Assembly (NCBI GenBank): GCA_942491555.1
Contig: CALOBN010000005.1
Location: 930,001 to 994,000, forward strand
DNA: 64,000 nt
Direction of reading: 5' to 3'
Source: Marinihelvus sp942491555
Lineage (GTDB): Bacteria > Pseudomonadota > Gammaproteobacteria > Xanthomonadales > SZUA-36
Shown: positions 26,380 through 34,353 of the stretch, piece by piece
How the letters are laid out: each line of letters opens with the position of its first letter
Position numbering within the stretch: position 1 is the stretch's first letter
Notes under the pieces: generated by a model
Told to the model about the DNA's origin: nothing
Database searches by the model: none
Seen by the model: only the letters and a program-made list of their open reading frames with translations
Made by a program: the position numbers and the translations under genes

Positions 26380-27491
26380 TGTGTTTCAAACTCCTGTCGT
26401 GCGATGGACCGGAAATAGCCCCCAATAATATTTCCAAAGTTTTCAAAGTCTACCAGAAATGCGTCGTGACCCTGCGGTGAGGGCAGCATTTCCAGGCGGG
26501 TGTCGATACCCAAACGGGTCAATGTGCGGGCAATTTCACCTTGCTGACGCGGAGGAAAAAGCAGATCTGTGTCGACCCCGATAACCAGCGCTGAGGACAG
26601 GCGCAGCAGCGCCAGGGCATCAGCCAGGTTGTCTGCATCAGCGCTGGCATCAAACCAGTCCATGGCGCGTGACAGGTAGATATAGCAGCAGGGGTCAAAG
26701 GCTCCGATAAAACGGTCCGCAGCCGCCTCGAGATAGGATTCCACTTCAAAATTCATGGTGAACGGGCGTTTCGGGTAGCGGTATTGCAGGTCCCGGCCGA
26801 AGCGCTCCTGCCACTCAATCGCTGAACGATAGGACACCATGCCGAGCTTGCGTGCCAGGCGCATACCTTGCCGTGGCCATGCCTCATCGGTGTACAGTCC
26901 ATCAGCAAATTGCGGGTCACTCACGATCATCTCGCGTTGCAGTGAGCGAATAGCGATACTGAATGGCTCGGCCCGTGCTGCTGATGAAATGATCAGCATG
27001 TGGCGCGCGCCCTGCGGGTTTTGCTTGGCCCATGCCAGCGTTGTCATACCGCCCATGGATGGGCCCATGACGGCACATAACTGTTCGATCCCAAGGTGCC
27101 GGACAACCAGCTGGGCGGAAGTGGCGATATCCTCCAGCGACAACTCGGGAAAATCCAGCCGCCACGGCCGGGCCGTCTGCGGGTTTATGCTGGCAGGGCC
27201 GGTGCTGCCTTTGCAGCTGCCCAGGGAGTTCACACAAATGACGAAAAAGATGTCCGTATTGATGGGGCTGCCCGGACCGATCATGTATTCCCACCAGCCA
27301 TCGGCAGGGTCCAGTTCGCTGGAAGCGGCATGCGCGTCGGGCGATAGTCCGGTGAACAGCAGTACCGCATTGGAGCGATCTGCGTTGAGCTCACCCCAGG
27401 TTTCAAAGGCGAGCTTGATGGCCGGAAGACTCGCACCACGGCGCAGCGCAAAAGGTTGCTGCACATCCAGGTATTTTGTGGCGGGTGACAT
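26376..27491 (-). CDS. MetX-family O-acyltransferase, probably serine or homoserine O-succinyltransferase
   Basis: The 371-residue alpha/beta hydrolase-fold enzyme has the MetX nucleophile GPSMGGM (Ser145), an acid in the VIGVDTDLLFPP strand (about residue 310) and the histidine in PQGHDAFLVD (about 345). The substrate loop reads NSLGSCKGSTGPASINPQ, which I recall as the form seen in Xanthomonas-type enzymes that acylate serine with succinyl-CoA for cysteine synthesis, not in classical homoserine acetyltransferases. Coupling to a cysteine dioxygenase gene through a 4-base overlap fits a cysteine role. It remains possible that it is a methionine-pathway MetX. No SAM riboswitch is evident in the 160-base upstream gap. 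Confidence 0.85.
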   Translation of the reverse strand: MSPATKYLDVQQPFALRRGASLPAIKLAFETWGELNADRSNAVLLFTGLSPDAHAASSELDPADGWWEYMIGPGSPINTDIFFVICVNSLGSCKGSTGPASINPQTARPWRLDFPELSLEDIATSAQLVVRHLGIEQLCAVMGPSMGGMTTLAWAKQNPQGARHMLIISSAARAEPFSIAIRSLQREMIVSDPQFADGLYTDEAWPRQGMRLARKLGMVSYRSAIEWQERFGRDLQYRYPKRPFTMNFEVESYLEAAADRFIGAFDPCCYIYLSRAMDWFDASADADNLADALALLRLSSALVIGVDTDLLFPPRQQGEIARTLTRLGIDTRLEMLPSPQGHDAFLVDFENFGNIIGGYFRSIARQEFETQ

Positions 27492-27653
27492 GGAAATCAG
27501 GGCGTCTCGCGATGTTTGTGGCAGCTATGATTATTTCAGGGGGTCGCCCCGATCGTCTGGCCTAATGATACCGTCCCTGACGCCCACGATGGGTGTTAGC
27601 TGGCGTAGCGATTGTCATGATAATCCCAATGCAGACTCAGGGAGAAGCCGCTC

Positions 27654-28391
27654 ATGAGCCCGGCATCAGATACGCAAAAGAAGGCACCACAAGCTGGCGC
27701 CGATTCAGACCGGCACATGGAGTCATCGCGGCTGGTTGTCAGCAACCAGAAGGATGTGCACCCCCGTCTGCGCGAAGTGGTTCTGCGACATGCACAAACC
27801 CAGTGGCGTCAGCCGCTTCACCCGCCTACTGTCGGCACATTTGCGCAGCTCTCAGACTGTATCGGAAACATGTTAGCCCACCAGCCGCTGGTCATTGATG
27901 CAGGTTGTGGCAATGGCGCCAGCAGCCGGCGCCTGTCTGAACGACATCCGGACGCCCTGGTCCTGGGTCTGGATCAGTCAGCCGCCCGTCTGTCCCGGGT
28001 CGGTGCAGACACTGAACCGTGCCGGGATGGCAACGTGCTGTGGGCGCGTGTCGAACTGGCCAGTTTCTGGCGGCTTGCCCTGGATGCCGGCTGGCAGGTA
28101 CAACATCACTACCTTCTGTACCCCAACCCGTGGCCGAAAAGCGCCCACCTGGCGCGTCGCTGGCATGGCCACCCGGTGTTTCCAACGATGCTTGCGCTGG
28201 GCGGGGTGCTGGAGGTTCGCAGCAACTGGGAAATCTATGTTCGCGAATTTGGCATTGCCTGCGACGAATTGGGTCTTGCTGCGCCCCAACCACAACCCTT
28301 TGTGCCCGAACCCGGCGATGAGCTGACGCCCTTTGAAGCGAAGTATCATGCAAGTGGCCATGAACTGTGGCGTCTGCGGGTCATGAAATAG
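27654..28391 (+). CDS. TrmB-like SAM-dependent tRNA methyltransferase
   Basis: The 245-residue protein has a SAM-binding motif VIDAGCGNGASSR (about residue 80) and a LLYPNPWPKSAHLARRW segment (about residue 160) that corresponds to the conserved PDPWPKxxHxxRR motif of TrmB, which forms N7-methylguanosine at tRNA position 46. Other parts are divergent: the N-terminus has a different strand order and the C-terminal TxYE-like element is replaced by LTPFEAKYH. It may be a TrmB paralogue with an altered target. It ends ten bases before the palindromic element that precedes the first DUF6502 gene. Confidence 0.72.
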   Translation: MSPASDTQKKAPQAGADSDRHMESSRLVVSNQKDVHPRLREVVLRHAQTQWRQPLHPPTVGTFAQLSDCIGNMLAHQPLVIDAGCGNGASSRRLSERHPDALVLGLDQSAARLSRVGADTEPCRDGNVLWARVELASFWRLALDAGWQVQHHYLLYPNPWPKSAHLARRWHGHPVFPTMLALGGVLEVRSNWEIYVREFGIACDELGLAAPQPQPFVPEPGDELTPFEAKYHASGHELWRLRVMK

Positions 28392-28400
28392 AGCTTATTA

Positions 28401-28443
28401 TATTGACATAAACGGCAATATAGGCCTAAAAAGACAAATAAGG
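28401..28443 (+). promoter_or_regulatory. Promoter and near-perfect palindrome before DUF6502 gene A
   Basis: TATTGAC (28401-28407) and GGCAATA (28414-28420) form an inverted repeat with one mismatch and a 6-base spacer. The arm includes TTGACA at 28403-28408, usable as a -35 element, with an AT-rich CTAAAA about 17 bases later. The whole 43-base block aligns with 17501-17543 at 34 positions by my count, including a distal GACAA-TAAGG. Placement 36 bases before the first DUF6502 gene suggests autoregulation. Confidence 0.6.
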
Positions 28444-28478
28444 TACACTGCGTGCAACGCTTTCTACCGGAAGAGTCC

Positions 28479-29354
28479 ATGGAACGTCGCGATACGCTGC
28501 AGAAATCGGAGGTGGCCATCATTGGCCGTGGGGTTGAGTCAGTCCTGCGGCGCCTGATCCGCTTTCTTGCCGGTGTTATATCCCTTGCCAAACTGCACGA
28601 ACTGATCGATTTCATTTACGTGGAGGAAATGGAAGAGAAACTTCGCCGGGAGAACCCGAATCGCAAAGTAACACTGTCCAACATGGCCATGAATACGGGC
28701 CTGGACACACGCGTCATCAGTCGCATCACCAACAGTCGTGGCTACCGTCGTGGGTTAGTTAACGATGCGGAGTTTTTTCGGGACAGCACGCCGGCGGCGC
28801 GTTTTTTGCACCTGTGGTCGAGTGATGAGCGCTTCGTTGATCCTGAAACCGGCTTGCCAAAGACGCTTACCGTGCGCGGCGAAAGCGGCAGCCTGGAGGC
28901 CCTGGCCAACGAACTGAAACTACCCCGTGGCGTGACCATCAAATCGGTCGTCAAACAGCTGGAAAGTAGTGAGCTGATTTATCACGATGCTGCAAGCGAC
29001 CGCATCGAAATGCGCCGTGACCGCTATCTGCCGAAGCCGGGCAAGGACCGCGAGGGGGCCCTGGAAATCGGCTTTGCGGCGGTCAGTCGTCTGATCGATA
29101 CGGTGCTTGGCAATCTGGATGAAAATTTGCCGGATGAGCAGCGGCTGTATCAGCGTGTGTACTGGGCTTACCGGCTGCCAATACAGCAGCGCCAGGTGTT
29201 TCGCGACAAGATGTCAGCCCTGCTGGATGAAGCAGAGCAAGCGGGTTACGCGCAACTGGTCGCCCTGGACCAGCCGTTTGATACGCCCAACCAGATTACA
29301 GCCGGTTTTGGTCTGTACCTGTTTGAGGATATGCCGGAGAAGACCAGGTTATAA
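28479..29354 (+). CDS. DUF6502 family protein A, putative HTH regulator
   Basis: The 291-residue protein matches the DUF6502 family as I remember it. A VLRRLIRFLAGVISLAKLHELI segment opens it, followed by a predicted helix-turn-helix (VTLSNMAMNTGLDTRVISRI, about residues 64-83), a central winged-helix-like region (LPRGVTIKSVVKQLESS) and a C-terminal alpha-helical part ending QITAGFGLYLFED. ATG at 28479 has GGAAGAG five bases upstream; a GTG at 28452 would add nine residues. Its neighbour 29371-30252 is a paralogue in convergent orientation, and both promoters hold a TTGAC-N6-GTCAA-type palindrome. Function unproven; DNA binding is inference. Confidence 0.75.
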   Translation: MERRDTLQKSEVAIIGRGVESVLRRLIRFLAGVISLAKLHELIDFIYVEEMEEKLRRENPNRKVTLSNMAMNTGLDTRVISRITNSRGYRRGLVNDAEFFRDSTPAARFLHLWSSDERFVDPETGLPKTLTVRGESGSLEALANELKLPRGVTIKSVVKQLESSELIYHDAASDRIEMRRDRYLPKPGKDREGALEIGFAAVSRLIDTVLGNLDENLPDEQRLYQRVYWAYRLPIQQRQVFRDKMSALLDEAEQAGYAQLVALDQPFDTPNQITAGFGLYLFEDMPEKTRL

Positions 29355-29370
29355 GTCATGCCAGGGCCAT

Positions 29371-30252
29371 TCAACCCTGGCTCGTTCGCGGGCGTGACTG
29401 TTCTTCAAAATAGTAGAGTCCAAAGCCTGCTTTAATCTGGCTTGGGGACTGAATAGCCATCTCCATATCACCCAGCACGGCCGTACCCTGTTCCTCGCAT
29501 TCCGCCAACAGCGCCGTCAGGCGTTGGCGGAAGAGTTCTTGCTGGTGCGGCGGAAGACGGTTGGTCCAGAATGCCCGCTGGTAAAGCCTGGGCTGTTCGG
29601 TATCCAGGTTTTCCAGATTGGTCACCACCGTGTCTACCAGCCGTTCAATGGCATGAAAGCCTACCTCGATGACTCCTTCCACATCACTTGAGGCGCTGGG
29701 CATGAATTTCTCCGTGACCATGTGCAGCAATCCCTCTTCGTCCTCGGTTGCCGCGCCACTGAGTATCAGCCGGTCGGCAACGGAGCGTGGCGTGACGCCG
29801 CGCAAGAAGCTGGATGACTTCATCAGCGACTCAATGCTGACTGATGGGCCAAATACTGTCAGGGCACTGGGTTGGCCGGTTGTTTCATCCAGTAATTCAG
29901 GGTCGGTTGACCACAGGTCGAGCAACTGGATGGTTGGTGTCATGTTGTGCCGGTAATGTTCGTTTTCCTGGCGTGCGTCAGCCCCTGCTGTCATGGCCCG
30001 GCGCAAACGGTTGACCTGACGGGTATCCAGCCCGGTCAGCAGGGCCAGCTGACTGACGGGGGCAGAGCGGTTCGGATATTCGTTTTGCAAGTGCTCCTCG
30101 GCAACCTCCATGAATACCAGTCTGAGCATTTCCTGCATGCGCGCCAGGCTCATGGAACCCATCAAGGGCCGTATCAGGCGGCGGAGCACAGCCCGCATGC
30201 CGCGACTGAGCGCGGAGATCTGCTGCGTGTTAAGGGATTTATGAAGGTCCAT
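29371..30252 (-). CDS. DUF6502 family protein B, paralogue of the adjacent gene
   Basis: The 293-residue protein is clearly homologous to protein A along its length: VLRRLIRPLMGSMSLARMQEM, then SQLALLTGLDTRQVNRLRR as the predicted helix-turn-helix, a FLRGVTPRSVADRLILSG segment, and a QIKAGFGLYYFEE ending. The start is ATG at 30252 with an AAGAG eight bases upstream; the TTG at 30273 adds seven residues. The genes converge with 16 bases between stops. A perfect palindrome lies 24-39 bases before the start codon. The pair probably arose by duplication; different HTH recognition residues would let them read related but distinct sites. Confidence 0.75.
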   Translation of the reverse strand: MDLHKSLNTQQISALSRGMRAVLRRLIRPLMGSMSLARMQEMLRLVFMEVAEEHLQNEYPNRSAPVSQLALLTGLDTRQVNRLRRAMTAGADARQENEHYRHNMTPTIQLLDLWSTDPELLDETTGQPSALTVFGPSVSIESLMKSSSFLRGVTPRSVADRLILSGAATEDEEGLLHMVTEKFMPSASSDVEGVIEVGFHAIERLVDTVVTNLENLDTEQPRLYQRAFWTNRLPPHQQELFRQRLTALLAECEEQGTAVLGDMEMAIQSPSQIKAGFGLYYFEEQSRPRTSQG

Positions 30253-30275
30253 GTGAACACTCTTGTTTATCAAAA

Positions 30276-30291
30276 TTGACTAAATAGTCAA
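30276..30291. promoter_or_regulatory. Perfect palindrome TTGAC-N6-GTCAA before DUF6502 gene B
   Basis: Bases 30276-30280 and 30287-30291 form a perfect inverted repeat (TTGACT-AAAT-AGTCAA in full) with the same 6-base spacing as at 17501 and 28401. Read on the minus strand, a TTGACT would be a -35 element for the DUF6502 B gene, with GATAAA nearby. The site could also affect the chrA gene starting 200 bases to the right. Confidence 0.6.
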
Positions 30292-30334
30292 AAACACATG
30301 AAAAGTGTAATGGAATTCACAGGCACTCGCCAGA

Positions 30335-30361
30335 CAATCAGCTCCGGAAGGTGGCTGATTG
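30335..30361. repeat. Inverted repeat CAATCAGC / GCTGATTG in the chrA upstream region
   Basis: An 8-bp perfect inverted repeat (30335-30342 and 30354-30361) with an 11-base loop lies about 130 bases before the chromate transporter start. It may be an operator or a short hairpin. A TATACT at 30385-30390 could be a -10 element for chrA; no well-spaced -35 is apparent. Confidence 0.4.
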
Positions 30362-30487
30362 ACCGTCTGCAGGCTGGCACTGCTTATACTGGCCGGAGCC
30401 CAATGTCACGGCGCTAGAAGTGAGCGTGCGGGGCCGCGAATTGGTCATGCAAAATATCAACCGCTGGTCACCAGGAAAAAGTTGCCC

Positions 30488-31813
30488 ATGCCACAAAATT
30501 CGGTGAGTTTTCGGGAGGCGGTACTGGTGTGGTTGCGCATCGCCGCGCTGAGTTTTGGTGGTCCCGCCGGGCAGATTGCGGTCATGCATCGCTTGCTGGT
30601 CGAGGAAAAACGCTGGCTCAGCGAGTCCCGTTTCATGCATGCGCTGAACTACTGCATGCTGCTACCCGGCCCCGAAGCAATGCAGCTGGTGACCTATAGC
30701 GGCTGGTTGCTGCACGGCGTGCGTGGTGGCCTGGTGGCAGGCCTGCTGTTCATTCTTCCGGGGTTTATCAGCATTGCGCTGCTCAGCGCCCTGTACGTGT
30801 CCTTCGGCAGCATACCCTGGGTGGAGGCTCTGTTTTACGGCATCAAACCGGCGGTCGTGGCCGTGGTACTGGTGGCCCTGATGGATATGGCCCGCCGCAA
30901 TCTGCGCAGGTTGCCGCAGCGTTTGCTCGCTCTGGCTGTCTTTCTCGCCATGTTTATTTTTGCGGTTCCCTTTCCATGGGTGATAGGGGTCGCAGCAGCC
31001 ATCGGCCTGGCAAGTGCGGCATTGCGGGATTCAGGACAGGCAAGCGCGCCGGTGTCACGGCCAGGAAAACCTGCCGGCGAGGACATGTCAGCGATCTGGC
31101 AGGGCGCGCTAAAAACCGGACTGATCTGGCTGGGTGTCTGGTTACTGCCCGTGGCTGCATTGTGGTTTTGGGCCGGGCCGGACAATCTGTTCACTCAGCT
31201 GGCCGTGTTCTTCTCCAAGTTATCCCTGCTGACTTTTGGTGGTGCCTACGCGGCCCTGGCGTACATGGCGCAAGAAGCGGTCCAAACCCACGGCTGGCTG
31301 AATGCCGGTCAGATGCTGGATGGCCTGGGCCTGGCGGAGTCTACACCTGGACCACTGATTCAGGTTACCCAGTTCGTGGCCTACCTCGCGGCGCAGAGCA
31401 CGGCAGCGGGTCCTTCCTGGTTGCTTGGGCTGGGTGCATCGGTGATCGTGACATGGGTTGTTTTCGCGCCCAGTTTTCTATGGATATTCCTGGGGGCACC
31501 GTTTATGGAGCGCCTGGCTGACAACCGCTGGATTTCCGGGGCGCTGGCGGCGATCAGCGCGGCGGTGGTGGGCGTCATCCTGAACCTGGCACTTTGGTTT
31601 GCCATGCACGTGCTGTTCAGAGAGCTGCATGGTATCAACGCTGGTGTTTTGAGAGTGACATTTCCCAAGCTCGGCAGTGTCGACTGGGTCGCCCTTGGCC
31701 TCGTCCTGGTTGCGTGTCTTGCGCTCCGCAGCCGCCGCGTGGGCCTGTTGACCGTGATGGCGATCAGTGCTTTGTTGGGTGCGGCACTTTGGCTGATTGG
31801 TGTGGCGGGTTGA
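30488..31813 (+). CDS. chrA: Chromate transporter, two-domain ChrA family
   Basis: The 441-residue membrane protein contains two homologous CHR halves. The first has ALSFGGPAGQIAVMHR (about residues 17-33) and LPGPEAMQLVTYSGW; the second repeats the pattern as LTFGGAYAALAYMAQ and ESTPGPLIQVTQFVAYL. Long-chain ChrA proteins export chromate from the cytoplasm using the membrane potential; other anions are possible. ATG at 30488 follows an AGGAAAA ribosome site; the 43 extra residues of the open frame upstream look non-coding. It converges on the GDPD gene with 19 bases between stops. Confidence 0.92.
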   Translation: MPQNSVSFREAVLVWLRIAALSFGGPAGQIAVMHRLLVEEKRWLSESRFMHALNYCMLLPGPEAMQLVTYSGWLLHGVRGGLVAGLLFILPGFISIALLSALYVSFGSIPWVEALFYGIKPAVVAVVLVALMDMARRNLRRLPQRLLALAVFLAMFIFAVPFPWVIGVAAAIGLASAALRDSGQASAPVSRPGKPAGEDMSAIWQGALKTGLIWLGVWLLPVAALWFWAGPDNLFTQLAVFFSKLSLLTFGGAYAALAYMAQEAVQTHGWLNAGQMLDGLGLAESTPGPLIQVTQFVAYLAAQSTAAGPSWLLGLGASVIVTWVVFAPSFLWIFLGAPFMERLADNRWISGALAAISAAVVGVILNLALWFAMHVLFRELHGINAGVLRVTFPKLGSVDWVALGLVLVACLALRSRRVGLLTVMAISALLGAALWLIGVAG

Positions 31814-31832
31814 AGATCGGGCCCGCCGGCAT

Positions 31833-33062
31833 TCAGGGTGAAACGGGTTGCGCTTCCGGGTATTGCTGCGGATCCAGAAAATCCGTGTATATTTCCGTAA
31901 AGCCAAAGTACCGGGTCAGCTGTTGCAGCTCGGCTTCCGAGTTGACCGTGTGGGCATATGCCGGAAACCCCCTTGCCTGTAAGCGCAGCGCGAGTCCGGA
32001 GTTAGCCCAGTCCTTGGGCATGGTGATCGCAACCGGTCCTTCCCAGCTGGCAACCTGATCGAGGACTTCCAGCGTATTGGGCGCTAAGCGATAGAGCGTC
32101 CAGATGATCTGCTTAAAGCCCATTGCCTTCACGGCATCGAATTCGTCAGCATGATAAATCTGCGGAATGACCCTGCGCTGCGCGTCCGGCAGGGTCCCGG
32201 CAATCTGCGCCAGGGCGCTGATGTTTTCGTCCTTTACGTCGGTAACCAGATAGGCCTCAGGGTTGGCGCTCATCCAGTCTGCGAGACCATCCAGGGTGCA
32301 GTTCTTGAACCGGGGATTTGCCGCGACCAGGTCCTGAAATTCACTCAAGCTCAATGGGCTCGAAGTGTTAAATCCAAAGCTCTTATTAAAGTTGACCTCC
32401 CAGTCGTGCAGACACACGAGGTGACCGTCGCGGGTAAATACAAAATCTATTTCAAAATACTTAAAGCCTCTGGCAAGGCTTGAGTCCAGGGCCTCATAGG
32501 AATTCGAATAGGTGAAATCTCCCAGTGCACCACCGGCGTGTGCAACCCTGCCCATCTCGAACTTCGATAGAGGTGCCACCGATTGAGCATCACTGGTCGC
32601 GGGAAACTCAAGATTCGCCGGATCAATGAATATATCTGCGTTAAAGTCGCCGACGATCAGTCCGGTCAGATCCGATTTAAGCCTTCCATAAAAAAATTGG
32701 TCGTTAAACCCGCTGTCGGCTCTCTGCACAGACAGTCCTATGACCATGCGGTCAGGAAATTTTTGTAGGAGCTCATCGAAGTCTTTGGAAAAAATACGGC
32801 CGTCGGCTTGCCCTGATTCACTTAACAGCAACAGATACAAACCATCGTCCGGGGTGAGGTCAGCGACTTCAGATCTCTCGGTGCTGATGAGCTGCTGGCC
32901 GATGCGAATGGTGCGGTCCGGATAAGAAATCCCAAACCCGAATTCATATACGGAGGGTGACGTTGCTGCAGGTAGCTGTTCGCTGTCGCTCCGGGCGAAA
33001 CTCCCGGGTGTCAGTATCAAGGTGCTCAGTAAGAGCGAACCCAGGGCCAGAATTGGTTTCAA
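31833..33062 (-). CDS. Glycerophosphodiester phosphodiesterase-like protein, exported
   Basis: The 409-residue protein has a Sec signal peptide, about 150 residues of unassigned N-terminal sequence, and a GDPD/PLC-like TIM barrel starting at VAHAGG near residue 172. The metal pair is in YFEIDFVFTRDGHLV and the following LHDW supplies the second histidine. The usual HR pair reads HA and the PENT motif reads NSYE, so activity on ordinary glycerophosphodiesters is not assured. The start codon is TTG at 33062, supported by GAGGTG four bases upstream. A dispersed repeat and the terminator of the glutaminase operon lie upstream. Confidence 0.78.
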   Translation of the reverse strand: MKPILALGSLLLSTLILTPGSFARSDSEQLPAATSPSVYEFGFGISYPDRTIRIGQQLISTERSEVADLTPDDGLYLLLLSESGQADGRIFSKDFDELLQKFPDRMVIGLSVQRADSGFNDQFFYGRLKSDLTGLIVGDFNADIFIDPANLEFPATSDAQSVAPLSKFEMGRVAHAGGALGDFTYSNSYEALDSSLARGFKYFEIDFVFTRDGHLVCLHDWEVNFNKSFGFNTSSPLSLSEFQDLVAANPRFKNCTLDGLADWMSANPEAYLVTDVKDENISALAQIAGTLPDAQRRVIPQIYHADEFDAVKAMGFKQIIWTLYRLAPNTLEVLDQVASWEGPVAITMPKDWANSGLALRLQARGFPAYAHTVNSEAELQQLTRYFGFTEIYTDFLDPQQYPEAQPVSP

Positions 33063-33180
33063 AAAGCACCTCTTGGGTTACTGCACGGGGGCATTAGTGA
33101 GCTTTGGACGGGACCGGGCGCCGGGCTACAGGTTGGATTCACTATCTCAGCAGGATGTTAACCCAATTTCACTGTCATTA

Positions 33181-33230
33181 GGCCAATGAATCAATCAAGC
33201 GGGGCGTCCCTCACTGTGGACTTCATATCG
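33181..33230. repeat. Dispersed intergenic hairpin repeat, copy 1
   Basis: This stretch resembles 39134-39182: both begin GGCCAATGA, share AAGCGGGG, then GTCCCTCAC, then GTGGACT. Differences are scattered single bases. Each copy holds a hairpin with arms (A/C)GTCC and GGAC(T) around an 8-base loop. It lies between the GDPD start and the terminator of the glutaminase operon. No ORF is present. Confidence 0.65.
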
Positions 33231-33246
33231 TGCTCAACTAGGCCTC

Positions 33247-33290
33247 AAAAAAGAGACCGGGCGTACAGCAAACGCTGACGATCCGGTCTC
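33247..33290 (-). terminator. Rho-independent terminator of the porin-glutaminase operon
   Basis: Read on the minus strand, GAGACCGG and CCGGTCTC form a perfect 8-bp stem around a 22-base loop and are followed by six T residues (AAAAAA at 33247-33252 on the plus strand). It lies 37 bases past the glutaminase stop. Confidence 0.88.
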
Positions 33291-33326
33291 CTCAAAGTGC
33301 TTTTTTATCGATATGCCCGCGTCAGG

Positions 33327-34352
33327 TTATTCCGGATTCGGTCCATAAATACCAACGCCAAGCTCACCGGCAATATCGCGAATCGCGTGCAGGCCGCGAA
33401 TGCTATTGCCTGCCGCATTCAGCCGGGCTGAAAACGTGGCAATGGCAAATTCGCCAGGCACCACGGCAACTATACCGCCGCCCACACCGGTTTTGGCCGG
33501 CAGCCCGGCGTCAAACATCCATTCACCCGACTCGTCGTAAAAGCCGGCGGTTGCCATGATGGCCAACAGCTCAGGCACATCCTTCGCCGGCATGACGCGC
33601 TTGTTGGTTTTGGGATTCACGCCGAGGTTGGCGAGGGTGGCTCCCATCATGCCCAGGTCCTTTGCGTTGACGCCGATGGAGCACTGGCGCGTGTAAACGC
33701 GCAGCGCCTCTTCCGGTGGGGCATACAAGCGGTTGTAGTTGTAAAGGTTCCAGGCGATGGAGCGGTTGCCCCAGGCCGTATCGATCTCGGACTGGTACAC
33801 CTCTTCCAGTACGGGCAACTCTTCGCCGGCGAAGTCTTCGATGTTCTCGTGAACCAGTTTCCAGCGCTCGTCCTCACTGCCCGCCTCGACCAGGCTGACG
33901 GCGGCGATGGCGCCGGCGTTGACCAGCGGGTTGACCGAACGGTCGTCGTATATCTCGATGGCGGCCTTTGAGTTGAAGGCCATCCCGGTTGGCTCCACAC
34001 CGATTTTTTCACGCAGTACTTCCGGGCTTTGCTGGTTCATGACCAGGGCAGCGGTGAAAGGCTTGGAGACAGACTGGATGGAGAACCGGTAGTCAACGTC
34101 GCCGGCGCTGTAAACCTCGCCCTCACGGGTCACGATCACCACACCGAACAGATCGCTCGGAGTCTCGGTCAGGATGGGGATGTAGTCGGCGTTGGCGCCT
34201 TCCTGCAGGGGCAGGTATTTCGCGTGCACCTTGTCCACGATGGCCTGGAACTCCTCAGGCGTCTGAGCTTGGGCCGCGGTGGTCAGTCCGCCCAGGCACA
34301 ACAGCGTGGCGGAAAGAAAAAGTGCCGGATAGTTTGTTTTAAAACGGATCAT
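33327..34352 (-). CDS. glsA: Glutaminase, exported
   Basis: The 341-residue protein is a full-length serine-dependent glutaminase preceded by a Sec signal (ALFLSATLLCLGGLTTAAQA). The catalytic Ser-x-x-Lys is in FSIQSVSKPF, and the family's EPTGMAFNS, NPLVNAGAIA, NRSIAWNLYNYNR, YTRQCSIGVN and PAKTGVGGGIV blocks are all present. It hydrolyses glutamine to glutamate and ammonia; the signal places it in the periplasm, unlike the common cytoplasmic form. The ATG at 34352 has a strong GGAGGT nested in the 3' end of the preceding porin gene, so the two are coupled. It is the last gene before a strong terminator. Confidence 0.93.
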   Translation of the reverse strand: MIRFKTNYPALFLSATLLCLGGLTTAAQAQTPEEFQAIVDKVHAKYLPLQEGANADYIPILTETPSDLFGVVIVTREGEVYSAGDVDYRFSIQSVSKPFTAALVMNQQSPEVLREKIGVEPTGMAFNSKAAIEIYDDRSVNPLVNAGAIAAVSLVEAGSEDERWKLVHENIEDFAGEELPVLEEVYQSEIDTAWGNRSIAWNLYNYNRLYAPPEEALRVYTRQCSIGVNAKDLGMMGATLANLGVNPKTNKRVMPAKDVPELLAIMATAGFYDESGEWMFDAGLPAKTGVGGGIVAVVPGEFAIATFSARLNAAGNSIRGLHAIRDIAGELGVGIYGPNPE

Positions 34353-34353
34353 T

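Noticed and set aside
27492..27653. SAM riboswitch upstream of the MetX-type gene
   Set aside because: The 160-base gap has no paired arms or conserved core that I can match to a SAM riboswitch class.
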